Below, piece after piece: positions 15,533-24,539 of a stretch of DNA of 64,000 nucleotides. The stretch is from the NCBI GenBank assembly GCA_021731145.1, contig JAKFXX010000027.1, positions 17,358-81,357 of the forward strand. The letters are read 5' to 3'. This stretch comes from Gammaproteobacteria bacterium. GTDB lineage: Bacteria > Pseudomonadota > Gammaproteobacteria > Ga0077554 > Ga007554. Made by a program: the position numbers and the translations under genes. Position 1 is the stretch's first letter. Each line of letters opens with the position of its first letter. A model generated the notes under the pieces. The model made no database searches, had not been told where the DNA came from, and was given only the letters and a program-made list of their open reading frames with translations.

Positions 15533-16879
15533 ATGTCAAAACCGACCTCAATCCAACGGGAAGGCAGCCTCGAAGCGCCGACCCGTCACCCGCTGGACTG
15601 GAAAAATCCCGATTTTTATGATGAACCATCCCTGTTCCAGGAGCTGGAGCGGGTATTCGACATCTGTCATGGTTGCCGGCGTTGTTTTAGCCTGTGCCAG
15701 TCGTTCCCCACGCTTTTTGATGCCATCGACTCGTCGGAAAGCCTTGAGCTGGATAGCGTTGATAAGAAGGTTTACTGGCAGGTGGTGGATCACTGTTACA
15801 TGTGCGACATGTGCTACATGACCAAGTGCCCCTATGTGCCGCCGCATGAATGGAACATAGATTTTCCGCATTTGATGCTGCGCGCCAAGGCGGTCAAGCA
15901 CCGCAAAGGGGAATACAAGCTCCGCGACAAGATACTCGCCTCGACCGATACTGTGGGTGCACTGGCAGGCATACCGGTGGTGGTTCAAGTAGTGAATGCC
16001 GCCAACAAGAACAAGACTGTGCGCAAGATAATGGACAAGATGATGGGCGTGCATCCAGACGCCATCTTGCCGGAATTCCATGGTGACACCCTGCGCAGGC
16101 GTGCTGCGAAGCGCCGCGCAGTTGAAATGATTCCTGCGTCGACCGAACAGACGCGCGGCAAGGTGGCTCTGTTTGGCACCTGTTATGGCAACCGCAACGA
16201 GCCGCAGATCGGCATGGATCTGATCACGGTATTCGAGCACAACGGCATTCCCGTCACGCTGGCGCAGAAGGAGCAATGCTGCGGTATGCCCAAGCTGGAG
16301 CTGGGCGACCTGGAGGCGGTGGCACGCGCCAAAGAGGCCAACATTCCAGTGCTGGCAAGGCTGGTGGATGAGGGTTGGGATATCGTCGCGCCAGTGCCTT
16401 CCTGTGTGCTGATGTTCAAGCAGGAGCTGCCGCTGATGTTTCCGGATGATCCGGAGGTGCTCAAGGTGCGTGATGCGATTTTTGATCCTTTTGAGTATCT
16501 GATGCTGCGCCACAAGGAAGGCAGACTGAATACCGATTTCAAGCGGTCGTTAGGCAATATTTCTTATCATGTGGCCTGTCATCTGCGGGTGCAGAATATT
16601 GGGCTCAAGACCCGTGATGTTCTGCAACTGATACCGGACACTCAGGTTGATCCGATTGAACGCTGTTCAGGGCATAATGGTACATACGCGGTGAAGAGCG
16701 AGTTTCACGAAGACTCGATGAAGATCGGCAAGCCGGTATTTAATCGCGTGCGGCAGGCCAAGGCAGACCATTACAGCAGCGATTGCCCAATGGCAGGTCA
16801 TCAAATTGAAGATGGCCTGGATAATGGCAGCAAGCCAGAGCACCCAATGACGTTGCTGCGCATGGCGTATGGGATTTAA
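15533..16879 (+). CDS. Heterodisulfide-reductase-like Fe-S protein (GlpC/HdrD type)
   Basis: 448 residues. Two [4Fe-4S] motifs, C45-C48-C51-C55 (CHGCRRCFSLC) and C88-C91-C94-C99 (CYMCDMCYMTKC), are followed by two CCG-type domains: EQCCGMPK in the first and ACHLRVQNIG...RCSGHNG...SDCPMAGHQ in the second. These bind a noncubane or catalytic cluster in HdrB-like proteins. It is likely a redox carrier for the rubrerythrin in front of it. Start at 15533 follows CAGGGAG; longer frames run into the upstream repeat. The trio with DUF3501 is a recurrent gene neighbourhood linked to oxidative stress by context. Confidence 0.88.
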   Translation: MSKPTSIQREGSLEAPTRHPLDWKNPDFYDEPSLFQELERVFDICHGCRRCFSLCQSFPTLFDAIDSSESLELDSVDKKVYWQVVDHCYMCDMCYMTKCPYVPPHEWNIDFPHLMLRAKAVKHRKGEYKLRDKILASTDTVGALAGIPVVVQVVNAANKNKTVRKIMDKMMGVHPDAILPEFHGDTLRRRAAKRRAVEMIPASTEQTRGKVALFGTCYGNRNEPQIGMDLITVFEHNGIPVTLAQKEQCCGMPKLELGDLEAVARAKEANIPVLARLVDEGWDIVAPVPSCVLMFKQELPLMFPDDPEVLKVRDAIFDPFEYLMLRHKEGRLNTDFKRSLGNISYHVACHLRVQNIGLKTRDVLQLIPDTQVDPIERCSGHNGTYAVKSEFHEDSMKIGKPVFNRVRQAKADHYSSDCPMAGHQIEDGLDNGSKPEHPMTLLRMAYGI

Positions 16880-16892
16880 CCCGAAAATTTTT

Positions 16893-16913
16893 GTAGGGTG
16901 CGCCGTGCACCCC
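16893..16913. repeat. Short copy of the GTAGGGTGCG repeat
   Basis: Reads GTAGGGTGCGCCGTGCACCCC, with GGGTGC/GCACCC arms. A half-length member of the same palindrome family, in the gap between the Fe-S protein and DUF3501 genes. Confidence 0.65.
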
Positions 16914-16947
16914 GATCGTTTTGCCGAACTTTTGTGAAAAACATGCG

Positions 16948-17532
16948 ATGCAAAAACTGACACGCGCTGATTTATACAGTCTCGAAAAATACGCCGAAGT
17001 GCGCCCTGAATTCCGTGGTCGGGTGATGGCGCACAAGAAAAACCGCCAAGTACTCATCGGGCCGCATGCCATGCTGCATTTTGAGGATCGTTTGACTATC
17101 CAATATCAGATTCAGGAGATGCTGCGTGCTGAGCGTATTTTTGAGGCCGAAGGCATTGAAGAGGAATTGGCGACGTATAATCCACTGATTCCCGATGGCG
17201 AAAATTGGAAGGCCACCTTCATGATTGAATATACTAATGCCGATGAACGCCAGAAGGCACTCGCCGGTATGATCGGCATAGAAGACCGGGTGTGGGTGCA
17301 GGTTGAAAGCTTCGAACGTGTCTGGGCGATAGCCGATGAGGATCTGGGGCGTGAGAATGAGCAAAAAACCTCTGCGGTGCACTTTCTCCGGTTTGAATTA
17401 ACCCCGGAGATGATAGCGGCAGCCAAGGCGAATGCGGTCATCGCGATGGGAATAGGCCATGCGGCATATGCCTACCATGTAGACTCGGTTCCTGACGCAG
17501 TGCGTGCTTCGCTGGTTGCGGATTTTGATTGA
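16948..17532 (+). CDS. DUF3501 family protein
   Basis: 194 residues beginning MQKLTRADLYSLEKYAEVRP, with RVMAHKKNRQVLIGPHAML and LRFELTPEMIAAAKANAVI, the DUF3501 pattern. No cysteine clusters or membrane segments. Function unknown; it consistently accompanies rubrerythrin and the HdrD-like protein, suggesting a structural or regulatory partner in peroxide defence. Start at 16948 gives the conserved N-terminus. Confidence 0.9.
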   Translation: MQKLTRADLYSLEKYAEVRPEFRGRVMAHKKNRQVLIGPHAMLHFEDRLTIQYQIQEMLRAERIFEAEGIEEELATYNPLIPDGENWKATFMIEYTNADERQKALAGMIGIEDRVWVQVESFERVWAIADEDLGRENEQKTSAVHFLRFELTPEMIAAAKANAVIAMGIGHAAYAYHVDSVPDAVRASLVADFD

Positions 17533-17556
17533 CAATTTTTTCTGAAAAAACACACA

Positions 17557-18393
17557 GTGAATTATCGCCATAGTTATCACGCCGGCAATTTTGCCGATGT
17601 CTTCAAACACACGGTTCTGTCCTTGTTGCTGCAAACATTGCACGCCAAAGAAAAGCCATTTTGCTATCTCGACACGCATGCAGGTGCTGGCTTGTATGAT
17701 CTGCATGCCACTCACGCGCAAAAGACGGGGGAATATCAGCAGGGGATCGGGCATTTCTGGGGAACACCGGATGTGCCGCAGGAAATGGCGGGATATCTCG
17801 CCGCCGTGCATGCCGCCAATGAAGACGGCGCCTTGCGCTATTATCCGGGCTCACCACGGATCGCGCGGCACTTCCTGCGTCCGCAGGACCGTATGGTACT
17901 CATGGAGCTGCACCCCGAAGAAGCTCATGCCCTAAAACAGGAATTCCGTGGTGATGCGCAAGTTCATGTGCATGAAATGGACGGGTTTCTCGGGCTGAAG
18001 GGCTTTCTGCCCCCTCCAGAAAGACGCGGCATGGTGCTGATCGATCCGCCGTTTGAGAGAGCCGATGATTTTGAGCAGTTGGTGGAAGGGCTGAAAACCG
18101 CGCACCAGCGCTGGAGCACGGGTATATATGCGTTGTGGTATCCGCTAAAGGATAGGCAGGCCGTGCAGCGTTTTCATCAACATCTCGTTGCCAGCGGACT
18201 GCGAAAACTGTTGCTGGCCGAAATCCAGCTTCATGCCGAACCCCTGCCTGGGCAATTGTTTGGGTGCGGCATGATCATCATGAATCCACCGTGGCGTCTC
18301 GACGGAACCTTGCAAAACCTGTTACCCAAGCTGATGACCGGGTTGCACGCAGCAAAGGGGCGGGCGAGGGTGGAGTGGCTGGTGCCGGAATAA
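17557..18393 (+). CDS. rlmJ: 23S rRNA (adenine(2030)-N(6))-methyltransferase
   Basis: 278 residues, GTG start. N-terminal NYRHSYHAGNFADVFKH and the catalytic VLIDPPFE (DPPF-type N6-adenine motif, near residue 165) identify RlmJ. It uses SAM to methylate A2030 of 23S rRNA in the cytosol. Other family blocks: CYLDTHAGAG, GSPRIARHFLRPQDRM and GIYALWYPLKD. Length is normal. It follows DUF3501 by 24 nt and may be read from the same transcript. Confidence 0.93.
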   Translation: MNYRHSYHAGNFADVFKHTVLSLLLQTLHAKEKPFCYLDTHAGAGLYDLHATHAQKTGEYQQGIGHFWGTPDVPQEMAGYLAAVHAANEDGALRYYPGSPRIARHFLRPQDRMVLMELHPEEAHALKQEFRGDAQVHVHEMDGFLGLKGFLPPPERRGMVLIDPPFERADDFEQLVEGLKTAHQRWSTGIYALWYPLKDRQAVQRFHQHLVASGLRKLLLAEIQLHAEPLPGQLFGCGMIIMNPPWRLDGTLQNLLPKLMTGLHAAKGRARVEWLVPE

Positions 18394-18439
18394 ATTCGTA
18401 AGTATTTCCCCTCATCTTCCAGCACGGCGGTTTTTCGAT

Positions 18440-18468
18440 TTCGCAGAGACCCGCCGACAGGTTATAAT
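18440..18468 (+). promoter_or_regulatory. Candidate sigma70 promoter of ppc
   Basis: A perfect TATAAT at 18463-18468 is preceded at 17 bp by TTCGCA (18440-18445, 4 of 6 matches to TTGACA). It lies about 60 nt before the ppc start. Confidence 0.55.
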
Positions 18469-18529
18469 GCCCTGCTTTGCGCCCGTGAAGAGCAATGCCT
18501 TTTTTCCATATAACCGAAAGAAATCATCC

Positions 18530-21325
18530 ATGAGTGACAAAGAACTGCGGGAACGCGTCAGGCTGTTTGGCAATCTGTTGGGCAATATTCTTAATGCCCA
18601 AGCCGGAGAGCGGGTGTTTGTCGCTGTGGAAACCTTGCGCAAAGGTTATCTTACCCTGCACGGCAAGGAAAATGTCCGCAAAAGACAGCAGCTTGCCGAG
18701 TTTATCAGCGAGCTGGACCCGGAAACGCTGACGCATGTGGTACGCGCCTTTAGCACCTATTTCAGCCTGGTGAATATCGCCGAGGAGGCTTATCAGCATC
18801 GTCAGCGCCGTCTTCAGGTGCGCGCGGGTGGGCCGCTGTGGACCGGGTCGTTTGATGCAACGCTGCGCGAGTTTCACGACCAGGACATCACTGCGCAGCA
18901 GTTGCAGGCGGTGCTGGAGCGGCTTGCCTATATCCCCGTGATTACCGCGCATCCCACTGAATCGAAGCGCCGCACCATCATGGAGGCGTTGCGGCGCATT
19001 TTCGTTACCAGTGAGCGTCTGGATGACCCGCGCGTGGGCCCCAACGAACGCGATGAAATCATTGAGTTGCTGGAGGGCCAGATCCAGATCCTGTGGAAGA
19101 CCGATGAGGTGCGCATCCATCGGCCTACGGTGCCTGACGAAATCAAAAACGGCATTTACTATTTTCAGGAATGCCTGTTCCAGGCCGTGCCGATTACTTA
19201 CCGTTACCTGGAAAAGGCCATCAAAAAGACCTATGGCGCCGATCCATCCAATGGCAGGGCGATTGCCGCGCCGAGCTTGCTGCGCTTTGGGTCGTGGATC
19301 GGCGGTGACCGGGACGGAAATCCCAACGTCACCCCGGAGACCACGGTGCTTGCGCTACGCCTTCAGGCGCGGGCCGTTCTGCTGGAATACATTAGCCGGG
19401 TGACACAGCTTAGCTATGTCCTGACGCACTCTGTGCTGTTGTGTCAGCCGTCCCTGGCGTTTCTGGCCAGCCTGAAGCGGGATGATCACTTCCTGGACAA
19501 GGCCTTGCGCGATGCGCCTACCCGGTTCGCCAATGAGCCCTACCGGCGCAAACTGTACGTGATGCGTTATCGTCTGGAGGCCAACCTCCTGCTGGTCAAA
19601 AAGCGTATCGAAAATAAAGAGGTGAATGATCCGGGAATGGGTTACGACTCCGAGGAGGAATTACTCACTGATCTTTATTTGATGCACGATTCTTTGGTCA
19701 GCCACGGTGATGCCAGTGTCGCCGAAGGCGATCTTAAAGACCTGATACGCCTGGTCGAGACCTTCGGCTTTTTTCTGATGCATCTGGATGTGCGCCAGGA
19801 ATCATCGCGCCATACTGCGGCTGTTGCGGAGTTGCTGGCTCAGCAACCGGAGGCCGTTAATTATTTTGGGTTGTCCGAAGTGGAGCGCATGGCGCTGCTG
19901 TCTGCGGTTATCGCTGAAGACCGCCCGCTGACGGCCGATGTGGATGTGTTGAGTCCCGCCACGCTTGAAACCCTGGAGGTATTTGCGGTAATGGCGCGTA
20001 TGCGCCATGAAATCAGCCCTAAGGCCTTCGGCAGTTATGTTATTTCAATGACCCACGCTGCCAGTCACATTATGGAGGTGATGCTGCTGGCGCGTCAGGC
20101 GGGGCTGGCCGGTTGTAATGACGAAGGGTGGTTCTGCAATATTCATGTCGCGCCGCTGTTTGAAACCATCAATGATCTGGCGCATATCGAGCAGGTGCTG
20201 ACGGCGCTTTTCGATAATCCAACCTACGCTTCACTGCTCAAGGTATCGGGCAACAAGCAGGAGGTGATGCTTGGATACTCCGATTCCTGCAAGGACGGCG
20301 GGATTTTAACCTCTTCGTGGTACCTCTACGAGGCGCAGAAAAAAATCACCGCCATCACTACCTCGCGCGATATCGAGTGCCGCCTCTTCCACGGGCGCGG
20401 CGGCACAGTGGGGCGTGGTGGTGGCCCTACGCACGAGTCCATTCTTTCCCAGCCTGCGGGTACGGTGTTTGGCCAGATCAAATTCACCGAACAGGGCGAG
20501 ATGATCTCGTACAAGTACAGCAACACGGAAACGGCGGTCTATGAGCTTTCCATGGGCATCACCGGCCTGCTCAAGGCCAGTCGCGGGTTGATCCAGACGC
20601 CTGCCCCAGAGCAGCGTGAGCATCTTGATACCATGGCTCAGTTGTCGCAGGCCGGAGAGGCGGCTTATCGAAACTTGACGGACCATACCGCAGGTTTTCT
20701 CGACTATTTCTATGAGGCTACACCCGTCAGCGAGATCGGCTTGCTCAACATCGGCTCCCGCCCGTCACACCGTAACAAGGCGGATCGCTCGAAGAATTCA
20801 GTGCGCGCGATTGCCTGGGTGTTTGGCTGGGGCCAGTCGCGCCACACATTGCCGGCATGGTTCGGCATCGGCACTGCGCTAGCGAGCTGGCGGAAAAATA
20901 CACCGGAGCGCTTTTCCCAGCTCCAGGCCATGTACAAGGAATGGCCGTTTTTCCGCGCCATGTTGAGTAATACCCAAATGGCACTGTTCAAGGCGGATAT
21001 GTCGATCGCACAGGAATATGCGGAGCTGTGCAATGATGCGGATGCGCGGCAGTGTGTCTATGATCTGATCCTTGGTGAGTATGAACAGACGGTTAGCCAG
21101 ATTCTGGATGTGGCCGGGATAGAATCTCTGGTCGAGGAAAATCCGCTGCTGGCACTCTCCATGCGCCGCCGCAATCCTTACCTGGATCCGCTTAATCATA
21201 TCCAGGTGACCCTGCTCAAACGCTACCGCGACACCTCACTCAGTGATGCGGAACGCGCCGCCTGGCTGGACCCGCTATTGCGATCCATTAACGCGATTGC
21301 AGCGGGGATGCGCAATACGGGTTAA
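18530..21325 (+). CDS. ppc: Phosphoenolpyruvate carboxylase
   Basis: 931 residues. Carboxylates PEP with bicarbonate to oxaloacetate, refilling the TCA cycle. Signature blocks are present: VITAHPTESKRRT with the catalytic histidine, GSWIGGDRDGNP, GYSDSCKDGG, FHGRGGTVGRGGGPTH and the C-terminal MRNTG. Start at 18530 gives MSDKELRERV and follows GAAAGAAATC; longer frames add residues with no family support. Length is normal for a bacterial homotetrameric enzyme. Single gene, followed by a degenerate repeat and convergent lpxH. Confidence 0.97.
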   Translation: MSDKELRERVRLFGNLLGNILNAQAGERVFVAVETLRKGYLTLHGKENVRKRQQLAEFISELDPETLTHVVRAFSTYFSLVNIAEEAYQHRQRRLQVRAGGPLWTGSFDATLREFHDQDITAQQLQAVLERLAYIPVITAHPTESKRRTIMEALRRIFVTSERLDDPRVGPNERDEIIELLEGQIQILWKTDEVRIHRPTVPDEIKNGIYYFQECLFQAVPITYRYLEKAIKKTYGADPSNGRAIAAPSLLRFGSWIGGDRDGNPNVTPETTVLALRLQARAVLLEYISRVTQLSYVLTHSVLLCQPSLAFLASLKRDDHFLDKALRDAPTRFANEPYRRKLYVMRYRLEANLLLVKKRIENKEVNDPGMGYDSEEELLTDLYLMHDSLVSHGDASVAEGDLKDLIRLVETFGFFLMHLDVRQESSRHTAAVAELLAQQPEAVNYFGLSEVERMALLSAVIAEDRPLTADVDVLSPATLETLEVFAVMARMRHEISPKAFGSYVISMTHAASHIMEVMLLARQAGLAGCNDEGWFCNIHVAPLFETINDLAHIEQVLTALFDNPTYASLLKVSGNKQEVMLGYSDSCKDGGILTSSWYLYEAQKKITAITTSRDIECRLFHGRGGTVGRGGGPTHESILSQPAGTVFGQIKFTEQGEMISYKYSNTETAVYELSMGITGLLKASRGLIQTPAPEQREHLDTMAQLSQAGEAAYRNLTDHTAGFLDYFYEATPVSEIGLLNIGSRPSHRNKADRSKNSVRAIAWVFGWGQSRHTLPAWFGIGTALASWRKNTPERFSQLQAMYKEWPFFRAMLSNTQMALFKADMSIAQEYAELCNDADARQCVYDLILGEYEQTVSQILDVAGIESLVEENPLLALSMRRRNPYLDPLNHIQVTLLKRYRDTSLSDAERAAWLDPLLRSINAIAAGMRNTG

Positions 21326-21354
21326 GGCGGCAGTACTTCAAAGCGACAATAGTT

Positions 21355-21420
21355 ATGTCGGGTGCGTGCATTGTGCCCTTCACCGTAAGGTGACAATGTC
21401 ACGGGTAGGACGCACCCCAC
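21355..21420. repeat. Degenerate GTAGGGTGCG-type palindrome between ppc and lpxH
   Basis: Outer arms TGTCGGGTGCGTG and GGACGCACCCCA are imperfect complements. The centre (21380-21398) holds TCACCGTAAGGTGACAATG, whose complement recurs at 38686-38704 with 18 of 19 matches. It may act as a bidirectional transcription end between convergent genes. Confidence 0.6.
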
Positions 21421-21436
21421 GAGATTTAGAATGGAA

Positions 21437-22165
21437 TTAGGGCTCTACTGTGTATGGCGCCAACCGGCAGCCTGCGGCATCACAGGTTAACGCGCTTCCT
21501 TGATGATACCAGTCGCCAAGCACGACGCGCTGCGCGGTTTTGCCGTCTACCGTAATTTCGTGCGTGGCGGGGCGGTGGGTATGGCCGTGGATCAAGCGGG
21601 TCACGCCGTGTTCGCGCAAGGTGTTTTCCACTGTTTGCAGGTTTACATCCATGATTTCCTGCGCCTTCTGGCTGGATTTCTCGCGGCTTTGGGTGCGGTA
21701 ATCCATGGCGATGGCGGTGCGTTGTTGCGGGGGTAATGAGAGAAACTGCTGCTGCCGCGCCGAGTCACGCACTTGGGTGCGGAAATGCTGGTATTCGATG
21801 TCATCGGTACACAGCGTATCGCCGTGCATGAGCAGGGTTGATTCGCCATGCAGATCTATAATGGTGGGGTCGGCGATGATGCGACAGCCGCTGGCCTCCT
21901 CAAAACCTTTTGCCATCAAGAAGTCCCGGTTGCCGTGCATTACATAGACAGGGGTGCCGCTGTCCACCAGATGTCGCAGACCTTCGATGACTGCGCGATG
22001 TTCGGGCACGGAGGCATCATCGCCTATCCACACCTCGAACAAATCGCCGAGAATATACAGCGCATCGGCCTGGACAGCCTCATTGCGCAGAAACTCTAAA
22101 AAAAGACGGGTAATCTCGGGCCGCTCTGCGCTCAGGTGCAGGTCGGAAATAAATAGCGTGTTCAT
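21437..22165 (-). CDS. lpxH: UDP-2,3-diacylglucosamine diphosphatase
   Basis: 242 residues. Hydrolyses UDP-2,3-diacylglucosamine to lipid X in lipid A synthesis at the inner-membrane face. The calcineurin-like metal motifs are FISDLHLS (D8, H10), YILGDLFEVWIGDD, MHGNRDFL, LLMHGDTLC and HGHTHRPA. Length is typical. Its presence indicates a Gram-negative making lipid A with an LpxH rather than LpxI enzyme. Confidence 0.96.
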   Translation of the reverse strand: MNTLFISDLHLSAERPEITRLFLEFLRNEAVQADALYILGDLFEVWIGDDASVPEHRAVIEGLRHLVDSGTPVYVMHGNRDFLMAKGFEEASGCRIIADPTIIDLHGESTLLMHGDTLCTDDIEYQHFRTQVRDSARQQQFLSLPPQQRTAIAMDYRTQSREKSSQKAQEIMDVNLQTVENTLREHGVTRLIHGHTHRPATHEITVDGKTAQRVVLGDWYHQGSALTCDAAGCRLAPYTVEP

Positions 22166-22228
22166 AAAATTGAAGAGGCCTTTTCAGCTATGCAGGGAAG
22201 GGTTACCTGCTTTCCCGGGGGGAATAAC

Positions 22229-22254
22229 AGGGGCGGGGTTTCAAACCCGCCCCT
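22229..22254. terminator. GC-rich hairpin AGGGGCGGG-TTT/AAA-CCCGCCCCT
   Basis: 12-bp stem with one bulged G and a 1-nt loop, located between the cyclophilin stop and lpxH. The same core (GGGGCGGGTTT with its complement) recurs as a perfect palindrome at 43058-43090. Confidence 0.6.
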
Positions 22255-22290
22255 TGCGGTCTGGCCAGCAACGGTTGTCCCGTCAGGTGA

Positions 22291-22893
22291 TTATTTTGCT
22301 TTAGCCGCACCGATCAGCGAGACCTTTTTGATAACTACGGCAACTTTGGGAGCATCGCTAGGGAAGGGGCCACCCGAACCGGTAGAAACGGCGCGAATCT
22401 TGTCTACTACATCCATGCCCTCGACCACTTTGCCGAATACCGCATAACCCCAGCCGCGCGGGTTGGGCGCGCTGTGATTCAGGAAGTCATTGTCGACGGT
22501 GTTAATGAAAAATTGCGCAGTGGCAGAATGGGGGTCGCCGGTGCGCGCCATGGCAACGGTGCCGCGCATGTTCGAGAGGCCATTGTCGGCTTCATTGTTG
22601 ATAGGTGCGCGGACTGGTTTTTGCGCATAGTCCGAGGTGAATCCGCCGCCCTGAATCATGAAGTTGCTGATGACGCGGTGAAAAATGGTGCCGTCGTAAA
22701 AGCCATCCTGCACATATTTGACGAAATTCTCCACCGATTTTGGCGCCTTGGCGCGGTCCAGTTCCAGCACGATATTGCCCAGGCTGGTTTCCATGAGTAC
22801 GCGGGGATGGGCGTCGGCAACTGGTGCGGCGGTCGTCTGCGCGCTAACTACCATAAGGGTACCAAGGGTCAGGGATTTCAGCAGGTATTTCAT
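22291..22893 (-). CDS. Periplasmic peptidylprolyl isomerase (cyclophilin type)
   Basis: 200 residues. A signal peptide ([23 protein letters not shown], cut after TAA or nearby) precedes a cyclophilin domain with [32 protein letters not shown] and [15 protein letters not shown]. It catalyses cis-trans isomerisation of X-Pro bonds in the periplasm, like E. coli PpiA. The active-site arginine (FHRV) and the QFFIN block are intact. Located upstream of lpxH on the same strand but separated by a hairpin. Confidence 0.93.
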   Translation of the reverse strand: MKYLLKSLTLGTLMVVSAQTTAAPVADAHPRVLMETSLGNIVLELDRAKAPKSVENFVKYVQDGFYDGTIFHRVISNFMIQGGGFTSDYAQKPVRAPINNEADNGLSNMRGTVAMARTGDPHSATAQFFINTVDNDFLNHSAPNPRGWGYAVFGKVVEGMDVVDKIRAVSTGSGGPFPSDAPKVAVVIKKVSLIGAAKAK

Positions 22894-22979
22894 AGCGATG
22901 TTGATTCCATTGTTGGTTGTAAACAGTGTGCTGCAAGTGTAAATGAGACGCGCGGCAAAACCAAGCCATCAACACAGTG

Positions 22980-23831
22980 TCAACGGTTGTTTCTACGCCC
23001 CTTGTTTTTAGTTGCATCTTCATAAAGCGGCATAACAATCGGCATCAGTGCTTCCATGTCCTGAATCCGCGACTCAGGGGCAGGGTGGGTACTCAGGAAC
23101 TGGGGCGGGCCGGCGCCATCTGCCGCCTGCATCTTTTTCCACACGCTGATTCCAGCGCGCGGGTTGAAGCCGGCACGGGCAGCCAGCTCAAGGCCGATAC
23201 GGTCAGCTTCCCGTTCATCTTTTCGTGAATGAGGCAAGGTTAGCCCGACTGTCGCGGCTTGTTGCAAAACATCGAGCTGCGTGGCATTCATTCCGGTGAA
23301 AATGGACAACCCGGCGAATATGGCTTGTTGACCGAGCGCCTGGGACATCTGTTCACGCGAGTGTTCACGCAGCGCATGGGCGATTTCATGCCCCATTACA
23401 ACGGCTATCTCATCGTCCGTGAGTTTGAGTTTGTTGATAAGGCCGCTGTAAAACCCGATTTTCCCGCCGGGCATGCAAAAGGCATTTATCTCATCGCTAT
23501 TGAACAGGCTGATTTCCCATTTCCAGCTTAGTGCGTCGGAACGGAACACGGCAGTTTGAGGTATGATGTTGTTGGCTATTGCAACCAGACGGTCATATTG
23601 TTTTTTATCGCTGTTGAGTGCGCCACGTGCCGCAAATTGCTGTTTTAACTGCGCGTATTGGGCGCTTCCGGCACGCTGTGCATCCTCTTCTGAAACGATC
23701 ATGAACTGTTTGCGGTCAGCGCCCACCGCGCCGGACTGTGTCGTGCTTTCCGTGGCGCAGCCGGTCATCATGGCGGCGCCCATGCAGGCGATCAGTAAAG
23801 TCTTTATGCGCATGGTTTGTTTTGTCGTCAC
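22980..23831 (-). CDS. M48-family zinc metalloprotease, lipoprotein
   Basis: About 283 residues. The HEIAHALREH motif (HExxH zinc site) and the downstream DEREADRIG glutamate ligand define an M48 peptidase. The N-terminus MRIKTLLIACMGAAMMTGCATES carries a lipobox (MTGC), so it is probably an outer-membrane lipoprotein resembling LoiP. Cleaves misfolded envelope proteins by analogy. The GTG at 23831 has AAGGA 10 nt upstream; ATGs at 23864, 23849 and 23813 are alternatives that do not alter the lipobox. C-terminal tail is basic (KNKGRRNNR). Confidence 0.88.
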   Translation of the reverse strand: MTTKQTMRIKTLLIACMGAAMMTGCATESTTQSGAVGADRKQFMIVSEEDAQRAGSAQYAQLKQQFAARGALNSDKKQYDRLVAIANNIIPQTAVFRSDALSWKWEISLFNSDEINAFCMPGGKIGFYSGLINKLKLTDDEIAVVMGHEIAHALREHSREQMSQALGQQAIFAGLSIFTGMNATQLDVLQQAATVGLTLPHSRKDEREADRIGLELAARAGFNPRAGISVWKKMQAADGAGPPQFLSTHPAPESRIQDMEALMPIVMPLYEDATKNKGRRNNR

Positions 23832-23966
23832 TGTATGAAATTCCTTCATATCTATATACCGCATAAACTATGATGGTTATGATGAAGCAATAATTATAAC
23901 TTATAAGCGCTGGACGTTGTCTGCCCAGCCTCAGAGCCGATCCACGGCAACATTAAAAGTGACACT

Positions 23967-24524
23967 ATGGCCCTTAAAGCAACTATTTTTAAAGCCGAGC
24001 TACAAATCGTCGACATGGATCGTAACTACTACCATGATCATGTCCTTACCATTGCCCAGCATTCATCGGAAACCGACGAGCGCATGATGGTGCGGTTATT
24101 GGCTTTTGTGCAGCACGCTCACGAGGCATTGGTGTTTGGCAAGGGGCTGAGCGCTGATGATGAGCCCGATCTCTGGCAAAAGGATTTAACCGGCGCCATC
24201 GAAACCTGGATAGATGTGGGCTTGCCCGACGAAAAACGGATTCGCAAAGCCTGTGGCCGTGCCCGGCACGTATTCATTTATAATTACGGCGGCCGCAGCG
24301 CCGATATCTGGTGGGATCAAAACAGCGGCAATCTTGAACGGCTGAAAAATCTCACAGTGATAAACCTGCCAATAGCCGTAAGTCAAGCCCTGGCGAAGCT
24401 GGCGCAGCGCAATATGCAGTTGCTATGCACCGTTCAGGACGGACAGATTTGGCTGGCCGACAAGGACGACACGGTGCAGGTAGACTTGGTAATGTTAAAA
24501 ACCCCCGCGCTCCCCTTACGCTGA
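23967..24524 (+). CDS. yaeQ: YaeQ family protein
   Basis: 185 residues with ALKATIFKAELQIVDMDRNYY, HSSETDERMMVRLLAF and IWWDQNSGNLERLKNLTV, the YaeQ fold (PD-(D/E)XK-nuclease-like). The exact function is unknown; in enterobacteria it was linked to haemolysin/RfaH suppression, though that link is not firm. Length is normal. It precedes trhO by 15 nt and is probably co-transcribed with it. Confidence 0.92.
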   Translation: MALKATIFKAELQIVDMDRNYYHDHVLTIAQHSSETDERMMVRLLAFVQHAHEALVFGKGLSADDEPDLWQKDLTGAIETWIDVGLPDEKRIRKACGRARHVFIYNYGGRSADIWWDQNSGNLERLKNLTVINLPIAVSQALAKLAQRNMQLLCTVQDGQIWLADKDDTVQVDLVMLKTPALPLR

Positions 24525-24539
24525 TAAACCGAAAAAGCC

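Noticed and set aside
15548..16513. 321-codon minus-strand open frame opposite the Fe-S reductase
   Set aside because: Histidine-rich composition is typical of antisense reading of a GC-rich gene; no ribosome-binding site.
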